From NCBI RefSeq assembly GCF_014158035.1, contig NZ_JACFXW010000004.1, forward strand, positions 1 to 64,000: DNA of 64,000 nt, written 5' to 3'. The notes beneath the pieces are model-generated. The model did not search any database, was not told the origin of the DNA, and worked only from the letters and a program-made list of their open reading frames with translations. Of this stretch, positions 47,714 through 57,360 are shown piece after piece. Position numbers and translations under genes: made by a program. This DNA is from Rhizobium sp. G21. GTDB lineage: Bacteria; Pseudomonadota; Alphaproteobacteria; Rhizobiales; Rhizobiaceae. The first letter of the stretch is position 1; each line of letters begins with the position of its first letter.

Positions 47714-48319
47714 TTAGGCCGCCAGGACCGTGGGGAGATGGCGCAGATGAACCGGCAGCTTGGCTGCGATTTCGTCGTCGGTCAGCGTTTCGAGCAGCTT
47801 CAGGAGAGTGCCTTCCTTGCCGCCATAAAGCATGACCGTGCGACGGCCCTGCACCGGCTTCGGCCATAGATCTCCGGCATAACCGCGATAGTCGTCCGCG
47901 GTCGTGCTCCAGATATGTTCGAGCCGTTCCTCTCTGCTCATCGCCCGAACCGGCCGGGTTTCGCGGTCAAGGATCGCCGAGCGCATCGCCTCGACAGAGT
48001 TTGAATCGGATAGGTCGCAGTATGTGTGGAAATAGCGGACGGCGTCATCGATCCGGATCGCGTAGAACACCGAGGTTACGGAACCCGTCATGAACTCGCG
48101 CATCGCAAAGATAGGGCCCCGCATCCAAAGCGGCGGCAGGATGTCGAGCATGTAACTGTAGGAGGTCTCATCGATCTCGAACCATTCGCCGGCATAGGTG
48201 GCAGACTGATCGCCGCCAAAACGGTCTGGGCGCTTGGCGTGCCGATCGAACATGCGGAACATGTCGGCGCGCTTGGCCACACCCTGAAACACTTTGCGGG
48301 GGAGGGATATCGACGTCAT
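47714..48319 (-). CDS. DUF1419 family protein
   Basis: 201 residues from the ATG at 48319 (MTSISLPRKVFQGVAKRADMFRMF). The protein contains EWFEIDETSYSYMLDILPPLWMR and MREFMTGSVTSVFYA, typical for DUF1419 proteins of alphaproteobacterial plasmids. Function unknown. Lies 90 bp before the giant helicase gene and probably shares its operon. Confidence 0.75.
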   Translation of the reverse strand: MTSISLPRKVFQGVAKRADMFRMFDRHAKRPDRFGGDQSATYAGEWFEIDETSYSYMLDILPPLWMRGPIFAMREFMTGSVTSVFYAIRIDDAVRYFHTYCDLSDSNSVEAMRSAILDRETRPVRAMSREERLEHIWSTTADDYRGYAGDLWPKPVQGRRTVMLYGGKEGTLLKLLETLTDDEIAAKLPVHLRHLPTVLAA

Positions 48320-48433
48320 CAGCGTGGTCCTTTCGGGGTTTGCGGACCGAAGGCAGCACCGTCGTTTCGACCTCACTATCCTCTTCAGTCCTTCATGACC
48401 CTTCCCGATCGGCCGGCCTCGCGTCCGGGCGGG

Positions 48434-49420
48434 TCAAGGGCCGGCCTTGGCCGGGCGAAGCCTCCTTGACGCGGCCGGCGCGCATGCGGCAGGCCTCATC
48501 TTCTTCTCCATTTTCCTTTCCCGTCTCTCCTTTTCTCTGTTCTTTAAGACCTCGTTCCAGTCGTCCGCCGGCGGACGTAGCCTCTGCCAATCGCAGCTGG
48601 ACGCCTCGGCGAGCGCACGCAAACGCGCTACGTAGCTGTCTCCTTGGGAATTGCCATCCGTCGCGGCCACCAGTGTCAGCCCCGGCCGGAGGGCGAGTTC
48701 GCAGAGCGCTGCATCTGTCGCCGGTGACCACCCGCCTCCTGAACTGAGATAAAGCGTGCCCTCACGTGAACCCTCGAGCGCTGCGAGGCTCATCGCGTCG
48801 ATCGCGGCCTCGGTGACGCAAATGCGATTGGCATCACTCGGACCCAATCGGAACAGAAGCTTTGATCCCCTGGTCGAAAATCCGCGCCATTCGGGTCCTC
48901 GTTCTTCCCAGCCGACCACTCGGCCATGGCTATCAACATGCGCCGCCCACATGCTGCCAAAAGGTCCTTCCCGCAGGACGTCTTCCCGAATGGCCTGCCG
49001 GATTATGGCAGGCGGGATCAAGCGCTGCCAAGATAGATAGCGCCACGCGCCCGATCCCGGCGAAGGCGAGCGCCGGCATCGCCAACGCTCAGCAATGGCC
49101 TCGTCTGACACTGCAGACCGCGCCGGGCGCCATTCCGGCCGGGAAAGCTGAAACCCGACGAGCGCTGCGACAGCGTCCACGGCGGCCGGAAACGTGGTCC
49201 TTTCCAGAAACATCGCAAGACCGAAGACGTCACCCTTCTCATCACCCAGCGGATCGAACCAGCCTCTTCCGTGATGGGTGACAATAATGATGTTGCCACC
49301 GTGCCGGTATTTGACGGCTCGACGGCTGCTTTCTTTCAGATCGATTTTGTATCCGGTCTGCTCCAGCACAGCTTCGCAACTCACATTGGCGCGCAGCGCC
49401 TCCAATTCTTCTCGTTTCAT
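48434..49420 (-). CDS. DUF3991 / Toprim domain protein
   Basis: 328 residues. A DUF3991-like N-terminal half with CHC2-zinc-finger-like spacing replaced (VKYRHGGNIIIVTHHGRGWFD, KGDVFGLAMFLE) is followed by a Toprim domain: ICVTEAAIDAMSLAALEG (catalytic Glu) and LTLVAATDGNSQGDSY (the acidic motif, D-G-N rather than D-x-D). It resembles primase-like proteins carried by mobile elements. Ends in a Lys/Arg-rich tail. Confidence 0.82.
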   Translation of the reverse strand: MKREELEALRANVSCEAVLEQTGYKIDLKESSRRAVKYRHGGNIIIVTHHGRGWFDPLGDEKGDVFGLAMFLERTTFPAAVDAVAALVGFQLSRPEWRPARSAVSDEAIAERWRCRRSPSPGSGAWRYLSWQRLIPPAIIRQAIREDVLREGPFGSMWAAHVDSHGRVVGWEERGPEWRGFSTRGSKLLFRLGPSDANRICVTEAAIDAMSLAALEGSREGTLYLSSGGGWSPATDAALCELALRPGLTLVAATDGNSQGDSYVARLRALAEASSCDWQRLRPPADDWNEVLKNREKERRERKMEKKMRPAACAPAASRRLRPAKAGP

Positions 49421-49603
49421 ATTTTCTTCGGCCGCACAGCGGCCGTCCCTTCATTTTCCCGCAATCTGCGGGCCACCTTCGTCCCGCCGCGAAGAGCGGA
49501 GGGGGCAAGGGCGCAGGGTGCAACTGACAAAAGTTGCAGCAGAGCGCTGCGGCGGAGCTTCCCTTGCAGCCGACAGGTCGCCAGCGGCAGGAACAGGTGG
49601 GTC

Positions 49604-49795
49604 TCAATGAGACCCACGCGGGAAGTATTCGTGCACGATCTCAAGATCGTCTTCGTCATCGAGTTCGTCGGACGGAAGGACGCCGAATTCGTTGCCGGAT
49701 CTGAACAGGGTGATTGGGACCATCAGATTGTTGCAGAGGTGGAAGGCGTGAGACTGGGCGAGAGAAAGATCGTGTGCCATCTTGAGGTGCTCCAT
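49604..49795 (-). CDS. Small hypothetical protein (63 aa)
   Basis: MEHLKMAHDLSLAQSHAFHL followed by an acidic C-terminus (PSDELDDEDDLEIVHEYF). A conserved-looking small plasmid protein; no domain. First gene of the backbone operon on this strand. The stretch 49796-50034 beyond it shows nothing recognisable. Confidence 0.5.
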   Translation of the reverse strand: MEHLKMAHDLSLAQSHAFHLCNNLMVPITLFRSGNEFGVLPSDELDDEDDLEIVHEYFPRGSH

Positions 49796-50034
49796 CGGAA
49801 GCGGGCCAATTCCCGCTGATGGCTCCTCAAAGGAACAGGGGCGGTCGCGATCACCGCGGAGACGAAGACGGAGCGGCGGCAGCTTGCTAGCCGACCCCTT
49901 GAGGGTTGATCGACGGAGATCCGGACCTGGTTCAGGGCGCCATCACAAGAAGCGGGATTGGTCTCCTTTCAATGGAGCGAGATCTCGGCGGTAGACTTTC
50001 GACGTTTGGGGATCTCAACAGTTAGGACGCAGAC

Positions 50035-50205
50035 TCATAAGTTGGACGTGATCCATATGCTCGCGGCAACGATCTTGAGGGCAGCGAGATAGTTATCGGC
50101 CCGTCGGTCATATCGGGTCGCCAAGCTACGCATCTACTTGATACGATTGAAGAACCGCTCCACCAAATTGCGCTGGCGATAGACCCATCGGTGGCGGAAC
50201 CTCCT
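50035..50205 (-). pseudogene. IS5-family (IS427-like) transposase C-terminal remnant
   Basis: Translates as RQRNLVERFFNRIK-stop-MRSLATRYDRRADNYLAALK..., the typical C-terminal end of IS427-group transposases, interrupted by an in-frame TAG. The 5' part of the IS is absent. It joins directly onto the DUF736 remnant, so it marks a deletion or insertion boundary. Confidence 0.85.
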
Positions 50206-50216
50206 GATATTAATCA

Positions 50217-50379
50217 GCCCCGGTTCGGGCGGGACAAGATGAGCTGGAGGCCATCCTCGCCTTCCACCTCGGCGAGCGTTGCGTAGATCGGGGCCGGGAA
50301 GCTCGGATCGTCGAGCTTGACCGAAAGGTAGTCGCGGCCCTGCTCAGAGGTCTTCTGCCAGGCCGCGCCGAGTTCAACG
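50217..50379 (-). pseudogene. DUF736 C-terminal remnant (copy of 35864-36022)
   Basis: About 159 bp match the 3' half of the DUF736 gene at 35857 with a handful of substitutions; the frame still reads NVELGAAWQKTSEQGRDYL and ends LSRPNRG. The homology stops where the palindrome begins. Confidence 0.88.
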
Positions 50380-50404
50380 TTTTGCGGTGCACCGCAAAAC
50401 GTTG
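50375..50404. repeat. Perfect 30-bp palindrome
   Basis: CAACGTTTTGCGGTG followed directly by its exact reverse complement CACCGCAAAACGTTG, with no loop. It stands at the junction between the DUF736 remnant and the TOTE region. Confidence 0.95.
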
Positions 50405-50491
50405 ATTATGCTGAGAACGTGATTATGCAGAGTGTCGGTCGCTGAAGGCGGGATTTGCCGGTGATTGCGGCGGATTCTGCTCCGCATAATC
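50404..50491. repeat. Three copies of GATTATGCNGAG in front of the TOTE gene
   Basis: GATTATGCTGAG (50404-50415), GATTATGCAGAG (50421-50432) and the inverted CTCCGCATAATC (50480-50491). Two direct copies 17 bp apart and one inverted copy; the kind of layout seen at recombinase or regulator sites. No matching integrase gene is in the window. Confidence 0.85.
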
Positions 50492-50510
50492 CCGGAGGCT
50501 GAGATGGATA

Positions 50511-53021
50511 GTGCGCCTTAAAAACGGACGCCTTTGGCCTATGCTGATCCCCACGATCATTTTGGTGAAAGCTGCAAAGTTGGCGGAAAAGAATGATGCA
50601 TGGGAAAACATTGCTCGCATTCGACGGCGGCTGGTTGATCTGAATGATGAGCGGAAGGCGCTTGAGCGTGAACTGGAAGCGGTTGAGCAACAGCTGATTT
50701 CCGATAGCCAGGCCGACGCAGAGAAGCCAGCGTTCGTCGACGCCCCTGTTACCAACAGCTCACCGTCGATGGAGAAGGTGGAGTTATTCCGGCAGCTGTT
50801 TGCCGGGCGCCCCGACGTCTTCCCGGTTCGCTGGAACAACAAGAAGGACGGACGCTCCGGCTATTCACCGGCCTGTTCTAATGAGTGGGCGAAAGGAATC
50901 TGCGGCAAGCCGAAGGTGAAATGTGGGGACTGCCCGCATCAGGCGTTCATCCCATATTCCGAGGATATCATCGAGAAGCACCTTCGTGGCGGCGATGCCT
51001 GTTCAAGCGACTTTGTTGCCGGCGTATATCCATTGCTGCAGGACGAGACATGCTGGTTCCTTGCTGCTGACTTCGACAAGGAAAGCTGGGTGGACGACAC
51101 CAGAGCTCTGCTGGCCACTTGTCGTGCAAAAGGAATTTCCGCTGCCCTTGAACGGTCGAGGTCGGGAAACGGTGGCCATTTGTGGATATTCTTCTCAGAA
51201 CCCGTTCCCGCAAAGATCGCCCGACAACTTGGTGCCGCACTGATAACGGAGACGATGGAGAACCGTCCCGAGATCGGCTTCACGTCTTACGACCGTTTCT
51301 TTCCCAACCAGGATACCATGCCGCTTGGCGGCTTCGGCAATCTGATCGCGCTTCCCCTGCAAAAGAAAGCTCGTGAAAATGGCAACAGCGTTTTTGTCGA
51401 TGACGACTTGCGACCCTACGATGACCAGTGGGCGTACCTGTCGTCTCAACCCAGGTTATCGGCGGACGAAGTCTACAGGGTCGCCGACGAAGCCGAATTG
51501 TCCGGGCGGGTCTTAGGCGTTCGGATGCCGGTCGATGACGAACATGCCGACGAGCCTTGGAAGATGTTACCGTCGCGTCGTAGCGAGCCGCGGCGAATAG
51601 AGGCTGCGATCCCACAAAGCATCAAGGTCGTGATCGCAGATCAGATTTACATTGATAGGACCGAGCTTCCGTCCGCACTGATTGCGCAGTTCGTGCGCCT
51701 GGCAGCATTCCAGAACCCGGAATTCTATCGCGCACAAGCAATGCGATTGCCGACATTCGGCAAGCCTCGGATCATCTCCTGTGCCGAGCTTCACCCGCGC
51801 CATGTCGCGCTGCCACGAGGCTGCTTCGACGAAGCGATTGAACTCATCAAGAGCCATGGCGCGACCGCCATTTTGGAGGATCTCCGCGAAGATGGAGAGG
51901 CTCTACCCGCCGGCATCTCGTTCCAAGGGGAACTGCGACGCCCACAATCGCGGGCCTTTGATGCTCTTGTCGCCAACGACAACGGCGTGCTCGCCGCCAC
52001 GACCGCCTTCGGCAAGACAGTTGTCGCAGCGGCACTCATAGCACATCGTAGCCGCAACACGCTGGTTCTTGTTCACCGCAGGGAGCTTCTCACCCAATGG
52101 GTAGAGCGTCTGAGCTCCTTCCTGAGCATCGACCCGAAGCAGATAGGCATCATCGGTGGCGGGAAAAGGAAGCCGACAGGGATCATTGATGTGGCGCTGA
52201 TCCAAAGCCTGGTTCGGAATGGCGAGGTCGATGACGTCGTGGGCAATTACGGTCATCTGATTGTCGACGAGTGCCACCATTTGTCCGCTGCGAGCTTTGA
52301 GCTTGTCGCTCGCAGATCCAAGGCGCGATATGTCGTCGGCCTATCTGCCACCGTTGCCCGAAAGGACGGTCATCATCCGATCATCTTCATGCAATGCGGC
52401 CCCGTTCGCCATCGGGTCGATGCGAGGGTGCAGGCCGCCGAACGTGGCATTCGCCACCGTGCCCGCGACCGTTCGACCAAGTTTGAGTTGCCAGCGTCAC
52501 TCGTCTTGGCAGAGCGCCCGTCAATGCCGGCGATCTATGCGGCCCTTGCGCAGGACCAAGGCCGAAATGACCTGATATTCGATGACGTGTTGAAATCTCT
52601 CGAGGCCAAACGTTCGCCCATCCTGCTGACGGAGCGGAAGGATCACCTCGATTATTTCCAACAGAAGTTTTTGCCGTTCGTGAAAAATCTGGTGGTGCTG
52701 CGCGGTGGCATGTCGGCGAAGGATCGCAAGCAAGCCACCGCGGCGTTGAATGTCGCAGTCGATGAGGAGCGCCTGATACTTGCGATAGGCCGCTACATCG
52801 GGGAAGGCTTCGATGATGCGCGTCTTGACACGTTGTTCCTGACCATGCCGATCGCCTGGAAAGGCACTTTGGCGCAGTATGTCGGCCGTCTGCATCGTCA
52901 GCATGATGGAAAGCGGGACGTCCTGGTCGTTGATTATGTCGACAGCACCGTTCCGGTTCTGGCCCGGATGGCCGCAAAGCGACGATTGGGTTATCGCGCG
53001 CTAGGTTATGTGATCGAATGA
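50511..53021 (+). CDS. TOTE conflict system primase-helicase
   Basis: 836 residues in one protein. An N-terminal coiled coil (about 30-65) is followed by an archaeo-eukaryotic primase domain: a zinc-binding cluster (C122, C131, C138, C141 region), the catalytic D187-F-D189 and S218-x-x-x-x-H223 (SGNGGHLWIFF). A DEAD/DEAH-like helicase follows: AFGKT (501-503), DECHH (586-590), LSAT (611-614) and QYVGRLHRQ near the end. This pairing is the hallmark of the TOTE conflict systems described by comparative genomics. The GTG at 50511 or the ATG at 50541 may be the start. No dedicated partner gene is adjacent; it is flanked by IS and DUF736 scars. Confidence 0.85.
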   Translation: MRLKNGRLWPMLIPTIILVKAAKLAEKNDAWENIARIRRRLVDLNDERKALERELEAVEQQLISDSQADAEKPAFVDAPVTNSSPSMEKVELFRQLFAGRPDVFPVRWNNKKDGRSGYSPACSNEWAKGICGKPKVKCGDCPHQAFIPYSEDIIEKHLRGGDACSSDFVAGVYPLLQDETCWFLAADFDKESWVDDTRALLATCRAKGISAALERSRSGNGGHLWIFFSEPVPAKIARQLGAALITETMENRPEIGFTSYDRFFPNQDTMPLGGFGNLIALPLQKKARENGNSVFVDDDLRPYDDQWAYLSSQPRLSADEVYRVADEAELSGRVLGVRMPVDDEHADEPWKMLPSRRSEPRRIEAAIPQSIKVVIADQIYIDRTELPSALIAQFVRLAAFQNPEFYRAQAMRLPTFGKPRIISCAELHPRHVALPRGCFDEAIELIKSHGATAILEDLREDGEALPAGISFQGELRRPQSRAFDALVANDNGVLAATTAFGKTVVAAALIAHRSRNTLVLVHRRELLTQWVERLSSFLSIDPKQIGIIGGGKRKPTGIIDVALIQSLVRNGEVDDVVGNYGHLIVDECHHLSAASFELVARRSKARYVVGLSATVARKDGHHPIIFMQCGPVRHRVDARVQAAERGIRHRARDRSTKFELPASLVLAERPSMPAIYAALAQDQGRNDLIFDDVLKSLEAKRSPILLTERKDHLDYFQQKFLPFVKNLVVLRGGMSAKDRKQATAALNVAVDEERLILAIGRYIGEGFDDARLDTLFLTMPIAWKGTLAQYVGRLHRQHDGKRDVLVVDYVDSTVPVLARMAAKRRLGYRALGYVIE

Positions 53022-53057
53022 GGACGCCCCGCTATGAGCGGAGCGCCGTGGTGCTGG

Positions 53058-53160
53058 TCAACGTAACCAGATCAGCTTGTGCTCGCCCTTATCGCCCTGG
53101 ACCAGGGAAGGCGTAGACCGGCGCTGTGAAGAACGGATCGTCGAGCTGGAGAAGCCAATC
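53058..53160 (-). pseudogene. Second, diverged DUF736 C-terminal remnant
   Basis: Translates as LQLDDPFFTAPVYAFP and, in a shifted frame, GDKGEHKLIWLR-stop, aligning with the C-terminus of DUF736 (KLDDPSFPAPIYA ... LIWSR). It is not a copy of the one at 50217. DUF736 ends thus lie on both sides of the TOTE gene. Confidence 0.65.
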
Positions 53161-53294
53161 CTGATAAGGCGATTTATGGAACAGCGCAGGCGCAGAGTAC
53201 GTGCGGATTCTTTGCCATTAAACACGAGGCTCTCCATAGAAACACAAGGTCACCCCGCATTTAGTCTGCAACATTTGGGGTCATTCTTCCGCGC

Positions 53295-53565
53295 CGAAGG
53301 CGATCAGAGTTCCGTACTTAATTACACCGGCGCAAGGCTCGAATACCTGCCGCCCTACAGCCCGGATTTCAACCCGAACGAAGACGCCTTCTCGAAACTC
53401 GAGGCGATGTTGCGTAGGGCCGCTGAACGCTCCATCGGCGGCTTCTGGAACGCAATCGGTCGCCTCCTCAAACTCTTCACGCCAACCTGATGCCACAACT
53501 ATTTCGCCGCCGCAGGATATGATGCAACATTATCGGATTCCGATCCAAGCGTCAGCACAGCCTGA
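53295..53565 (+). pseudogene. IS630-family transposase C-terminal remnant
   Basis: Contains LEYLPPYSPDFNPNEDAFSKLE, the last catalytic region of the IS630 DDE transposase, then WNAIGRLLKLFTPT, an in-frame TGA (53488), and CHNYFAAAGYDAT in the same frame. The N-terminal part is missing. A dead IS scar. Confidence 0.85.
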
Positions 53566-53596
53566 CTGGCGGCGCTACCCGGCTTGGAGTGGCAAA

Positions 53597-54418
53597 CTAT
53601 ACATCTAGCGCGGACTTCAGCCGTTCGAGCTCAACATCACTCATCGCACTAAACTCGTTTGCTACAGGAAAAGTGCGTTCGGCGACCGCAGCGCGATAAG
53701 CCGTGAGCGCTTCGACGCGCTCCTTCCGAACCTGATCGTGCAATCGCGCCAGATTACCCCAGGCTCTGGCATGACGCGGCAGGCGGCCGGACTCGCCGCA
53801 TATGTCCGAGGTGAAGAGAAACTGAACGTCGGCATCCGCCCCGGAGCCGAGAGACACGGTCACGAGATTGGTCCGCTTGTAGATTTCGGCCATGGCCGGC
53901 GCCGCGATGATCTCGCATTCCACGGCAAAGGCGCCGGCATCCTCCAGACGTCGGAAGCGATCCCAGAGATCGAGCGCCTCCTCGGCCGTCTTGCCGACCG
54001 AGCGCACACCGCCGACCCAGGTCGATTTACGCGGCACGAAGCCGAGATGACCCATGACCGGAACCTGCTCGTCCGCGAGCATCCGGACCGTCTCGTAGCC
54101 GCGGCTGCAGAGCACAGCGTCGGCGCCCTTGAGAATGGCGTCGAAAGCGGTGCGCAGGATCTCCTCCGAGGTGATCGCATCGGCGAAGCCCAGGGCCGCG
54201 GTGACGAACACCGCCTTGGAGCCTTCCCGCACGCGCGGCACGCTTGCCGCGCGGCAAACCACCATTTCGATTCCCGCGGCTTCGGCGGCGGCGGCTTCGT
54301 CGGCGGTTTCCGCCGTAACCTGCGCCGCCTGCCGGCCTAAACCCTTGAGGGCCTTCAGCCCGGCAACCGTCTGGCTCCGGTGCACATCGCGGCCGCCGAA
54401 ATCGAAAATACGCGGCAT
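53597..54418 (-). CDS. PanB-like ketopantoate hydroxymethyltransferase family protein
   Basis: 273 residues, TIM-barrel enzyme of the PanB/phosphoenolpyruvate superfamily. VPVMGHLGFVPRKSTWVGGVRSVGKT, LEDAGAFAVECEIIAAPAM and VSLGSGADADVQFLF parallel PanB's active-site segments. PanB makes ketopantoate, but here the gene ends a sugar-transport operon, and its ATG overlaps the rbsD stop (TGATG), so it may act in carbon catabolism. The frame is open upstream; MPRIFDFGGRD is the natural start. Substrate unknown. Confidence 0.75.
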   Translation of the reverse strand: MPRIFDFGGRDVHRSQTVAGLKALKGLGRQAAQVTAETADEAAAAEAAGIEMVVCRAASVPRVREGSKAVFVTAALGFADAITSEEILRTAFDAILKGADAVLCSRGYETVRMLADEQVPVMGHLGFVPRKSTWVGGVRSVGKTAEEALDLWDRFRRLEDAGAFAVECEIIAAPAMAEIYKRTNLVTVSLGSGADADVQFLFTSDICGESGRLPRHARAWGNLARLHDQVRKERVEALTAYRAAVAERTFPVANEFSAMSDVELERLKSALDV

Positions 54419-54873
54419 CAGAGCTTCTTGGCGTAGTAGTCGGGCGCGATAACGCCTTCTCGGTTGAAGAACATCGGCACGTCGACGCCGGAATAGAGAA
54501 GAATGTTGCCCCAGGGATCGAAGGCTCCCGTGCGGACGATGACCTTGGCCTTGGCCGCCATCTCGCTGAGGATTTTCGCATGCTGGATGGGTTCGAATTC
54601 CGCATCCGGGAACAGACGCTTGATCTTGTCCATCAGCGGCTTGTTGTAACTCGGCACTTCCTCGGCATAGGAAACCTTCTCGGCGATGAAATTCGCGGCG
54701 ATCGGCGTGAGCACGGTTTCGAGATCCGGCACGTCGGGCGAAAGCGCCAGATCGATGCGCCAAGCATTGGACGGGATCGGAAAGCCCGCGTCGCAGACGA
54801 TCATCAGGTCGCCATGGCCCATCGAGGCGATGGCGTGGGAGAGTTCGGCGTTGAGCAGCTTGTTGCGGTTCAC
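54418..54873 (-). CDS. rbsD: RbsD/FucU-type D-ribose pyranase
   Basis: 151 residues. The family signature is strong: LLNAELSHAIASMGHGDLMIVCDAGFPIP (in two parts), DLALSPDVPDLETVL and IVRTGAFDPWGNILLYSGV. It interconverts pyranose and furanose forms of the imported sugar. I chose the GTG at 54873 (VNRNKLLNAEL), which overlaps the rbsK stop as GTGA; an in-frame ATG at 54888 is the alternative. Confidence 0.92.
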   Translation of the reverse strand: MNRNKLLNAELSHAIASMGHGDLMIVCDAGFPIPSNAWRIDLALSPDVPDLETVLTPIAANFIAEKVSYAEEVPSYNKPLMDKIKRLFPDAEFEPIQHAKILSEMAAKAKVIVRTGAFDPWGNILLYSGVDVPMFFNREGVIAPDYYAKKL

Positions 54874-55820
54874 TTGTCGTCCTTCCATATCGTTGACTTG
54901 GCTTTTTCGAAGAGTGCGTCGGCCTGCTCGCGCTGCGGCAGGCCGGGAATGACGCCGAGCTTCGTGCAGGCCAGCCCGCCGCAGACCACGCCGAAGCGCA
55001 CGGCGTCGACAATGTCCCTGCCCTCGGCCAGCGCAACGGCAAAGCCCGAATTAAAGGCATCACCGGCGCCCGTCGTATCCACGACCTCGACGGCAGCGGC
55101 CGGCACCATGATGTCGAGTTCGTCGGTCAAAACAAGCGCGCCGGTGCGACCGAGGGTGACGACAACATTGCGCACGCCGCGGCGGCGCAACTCCCCGGCG
55201 AGCTCGCGGGACGAGCGCGGATCGTCCGCCGGCAGGCCGAGCAGGATGCGCAATTCGCTCTCGTTGGGGGTCAGGTAATCGACATTGGCGAAGATGTCGT
55301 CTGGCAGCGCACGGGCGGGGGCGGGGTTGAGGATGGTCTTGGCGCCATGTTTGCGCCCGAGCTCCATAGCGCGGGCGGCGGCCACGGTCGGGATTTCCAG
55401 CACGGTCATGACGACGTCGCTGGCTTTGATCCGCGCTTCTCCGGCATCGACGGCGTCGGCGTCCATCAACTCGTTGGCGCCCATGTCGAGAATGATGAAA
55501 TTTTCGCCCTTGTCGTTGAGGATGATGAAGCCGACGCCGGTGGCGCGCTCTTCCCGCACCTTGACAAGTCCGGCATCGACACCCTCGGCGGCGTAAAGAT
55601 CGGTGGCGATCGAGGCCAGCTTGTCGGCGCCGATAAGGCCGATCAATGCCGAACTCGCACCGAGCCGCGCCGTGGCGACGGACTGGTTGGAGCCCTTTCC
55701 ACCCGGTCCCATATCGAAATCTGTTCCCAGCATGGTTTCGCCAAAAATCGGCAGCTTGGGCGCGCGCATAGTCAGGCCCACAGCGAATGAGCCGACGACG
55801 GTCACTTCGGGTTTCTTCAT
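54870..55820 (-). CDS. rbsK: PfkB-family carbohydrate kinase, ribokinase type
   Basis: 316 residues. Features of ribokinase: GGKGSNQSVATARLGA near the N-terminus, NPAPARALPD, TPNESELRILLG and DTTGAGDAFNSGF with the catalytic Asp. It phosphorylates the sugar imported by RbsABC. GGAGA stands 4 nt before the ATG at 55820; another in-frame ATG overlaps the rbsA stop at 55835. Confidence 0.93.
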   Translation of the reverse strand: MKKPEVTVVGSFAVGLTMRAPKLPIFGETMLGTDFDMGPGGKGSNQSVATARLGASSALIGLIGADKLASIATDLYAAEGVDAGLVKVREERATGVGFIILNDKGENFIILDMGANELMDADAVDAGEARIKASDVVMTVLEIPTVAAARAMELGRKHGAKTILNPAPARALPDDIFANVDYLTPNESELRILLGLPADDPRSSRELAGELRRRGVRNVVVTLGRTGALVLTDELDIMVPAAAVEVVDTTGAGDAFNSGFAVALAEGRDIVDAVRFGVVCGGLACTKLGVIPGLPQREQADALFEKAKSTIWKDDK

Positions 55821-55831
55821 TGTCTCTCCAG

Positions 55832-57339
55832 TCATGACGTCATGGCCCGAGCCAATATTTTCTGTTCGTCAATATCGGATCCGGCGAGTTCGCCTGAAAT
55901 CCGACCGCCGCGCATCACCAACACGCGCGAGGCATTCATGATGAGTTCGGGAATCTCGGAGGAAATCAGGATGACGGCGACACCTTCCTGGGCGATACTG
56001 CGAAGGATCTGGTAGATCTCCGCCTTGGCGCCGACGTCGATGCCGCGGGTCGGCTCGTGCAGAACCAGCACGCGCGGATTGGTGATCAGGCTGCGGCCGA
56101 GAATGATCTTCTGCTGGTTACCGCCCGACAGCGTGCCGAGTTTCTGGGCGAGATGCGATATACGCGCATCAAGCCGCGCCACCTGGGCGCGAGCCTCCCG
56201 GCGGATTGCGCCGCGCCGGAGCACGCCGGCCAGCGAAAAGCGCGGCAGCGAAGCGGAGACGACATTGTCGGCCACGCTCATCGTCAGCAGGCCGCTCGCG
56301 CCGCGTCGATCGGCGGGCACGAAGGACATGCCGTTGCGGATCGCGCCGACCGGATCGTGCGGCCGGATTTCCTTGCCTTCGACGACCACAAGCCCCTGGC
56401 GCATGACCAGTCCGAACAGCGCCTCGCCAAGCCCGTCCTTGCCGGAATCAGGCAGGCCGCCGATACCAAGGATTTCGCCAGCGCGCACGGAAAAACTGAC
56501 ATCGTCCAAGCCCGCCGCGGTGAGGTTTTGGACATCAAGTAGCACATCGCCCGACGGCTCCGGCGCATCCAGCGCCCAGGGACGCGCGGCGCCGAGATTG
56601 CGGCCGACCATGCCACGGATCAGCCGCTCTTCGTCGAGATCGACATTGTCGATGGTCTCGATCCTGCGGCCGTCGCGCATGACAGTAATACGGTCCGCAA
56701 TCGCGAGCACTTCCTTGAGATGGTGGGAGACATAAATGACGGTGACGCCGTCGGCGCGCAACTGTTTGACGATTTCGAACAGCCGCTCGCGCTCTCGCGC
56801 TTGGAGAGCGCAGAATTGGGTTCATCCAGCACCAGCACGCGGGCATTCTGGCGGATCGCGCCTGCGATCTCGACCAGTTGCTTTTCGGCGATCGACAGGC
56901 GGGATACCTTGGTGTCCGGATCGACATTGGTCATTCCCAGCCGCGACAGCGCCTGGCGAGCTTGACGGCGCATCTCGGAGCGCGGCACCAGCGAGACGAC
57001 CGAGTTTTCGGCCACCGTCGACATCATGATGTTCTCGGCGACGCTCATCGTCGGACAAAGCGCCAGTTCCTGGTAGACGACGACGATGCCTGCGGCGCGG
57101 CTGTCGATGGCGGTGCGGAAGCGCACCGGTTTGCCATTGACCCTCACCTCGCCCTCGGTCGGATTGAGGTCGCCGGCGAGAATATTCATCAGCGTCGACT
57201 TGCCCGCGCCGTTCTCACCGATCACGGCATGAACTTCGCCCCGGCGAAATGAAAGCGACACGTCGTTGAGCGCGACGACGCCGGGAAACCGCTTGGTCAC
57301 CCCAACGATTTCGACGATGTCTGAACTATTGGTCTGCAT
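55832..57339 (-). CDS. rbsA: Sugar ABC transporter ATP-binding protein RbsA (frameshifted)
   Basis: Restored length 502 residues with two ATPase domains. First domain: GENGAGKST, LSIAEKQLVEIA, LVLDEPNSALSKRE. Second domain: GLPDSGKDGLGEAL, TLSGGNQQKIILGRSLI, LHEPTRGIDVGAK. The frame breaks near 56786-56805: one more G would read KRESAERLFEIVKQLRADG. Between rbsB and rbsK. The substrate is set by RbsB and need not be ribose. Confidence 0.92.
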
Positions 57340-57360
57340 GTGCACCACCTGTCCATGATG

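Noticed and set aside
53077..53490. A 137-residue plus-strand protein
   Set aside because: Only the second half is IS630 transposase. The first half reads across a DUF736 remnant on the other strand, so the frame is a chance fusion of two scars.
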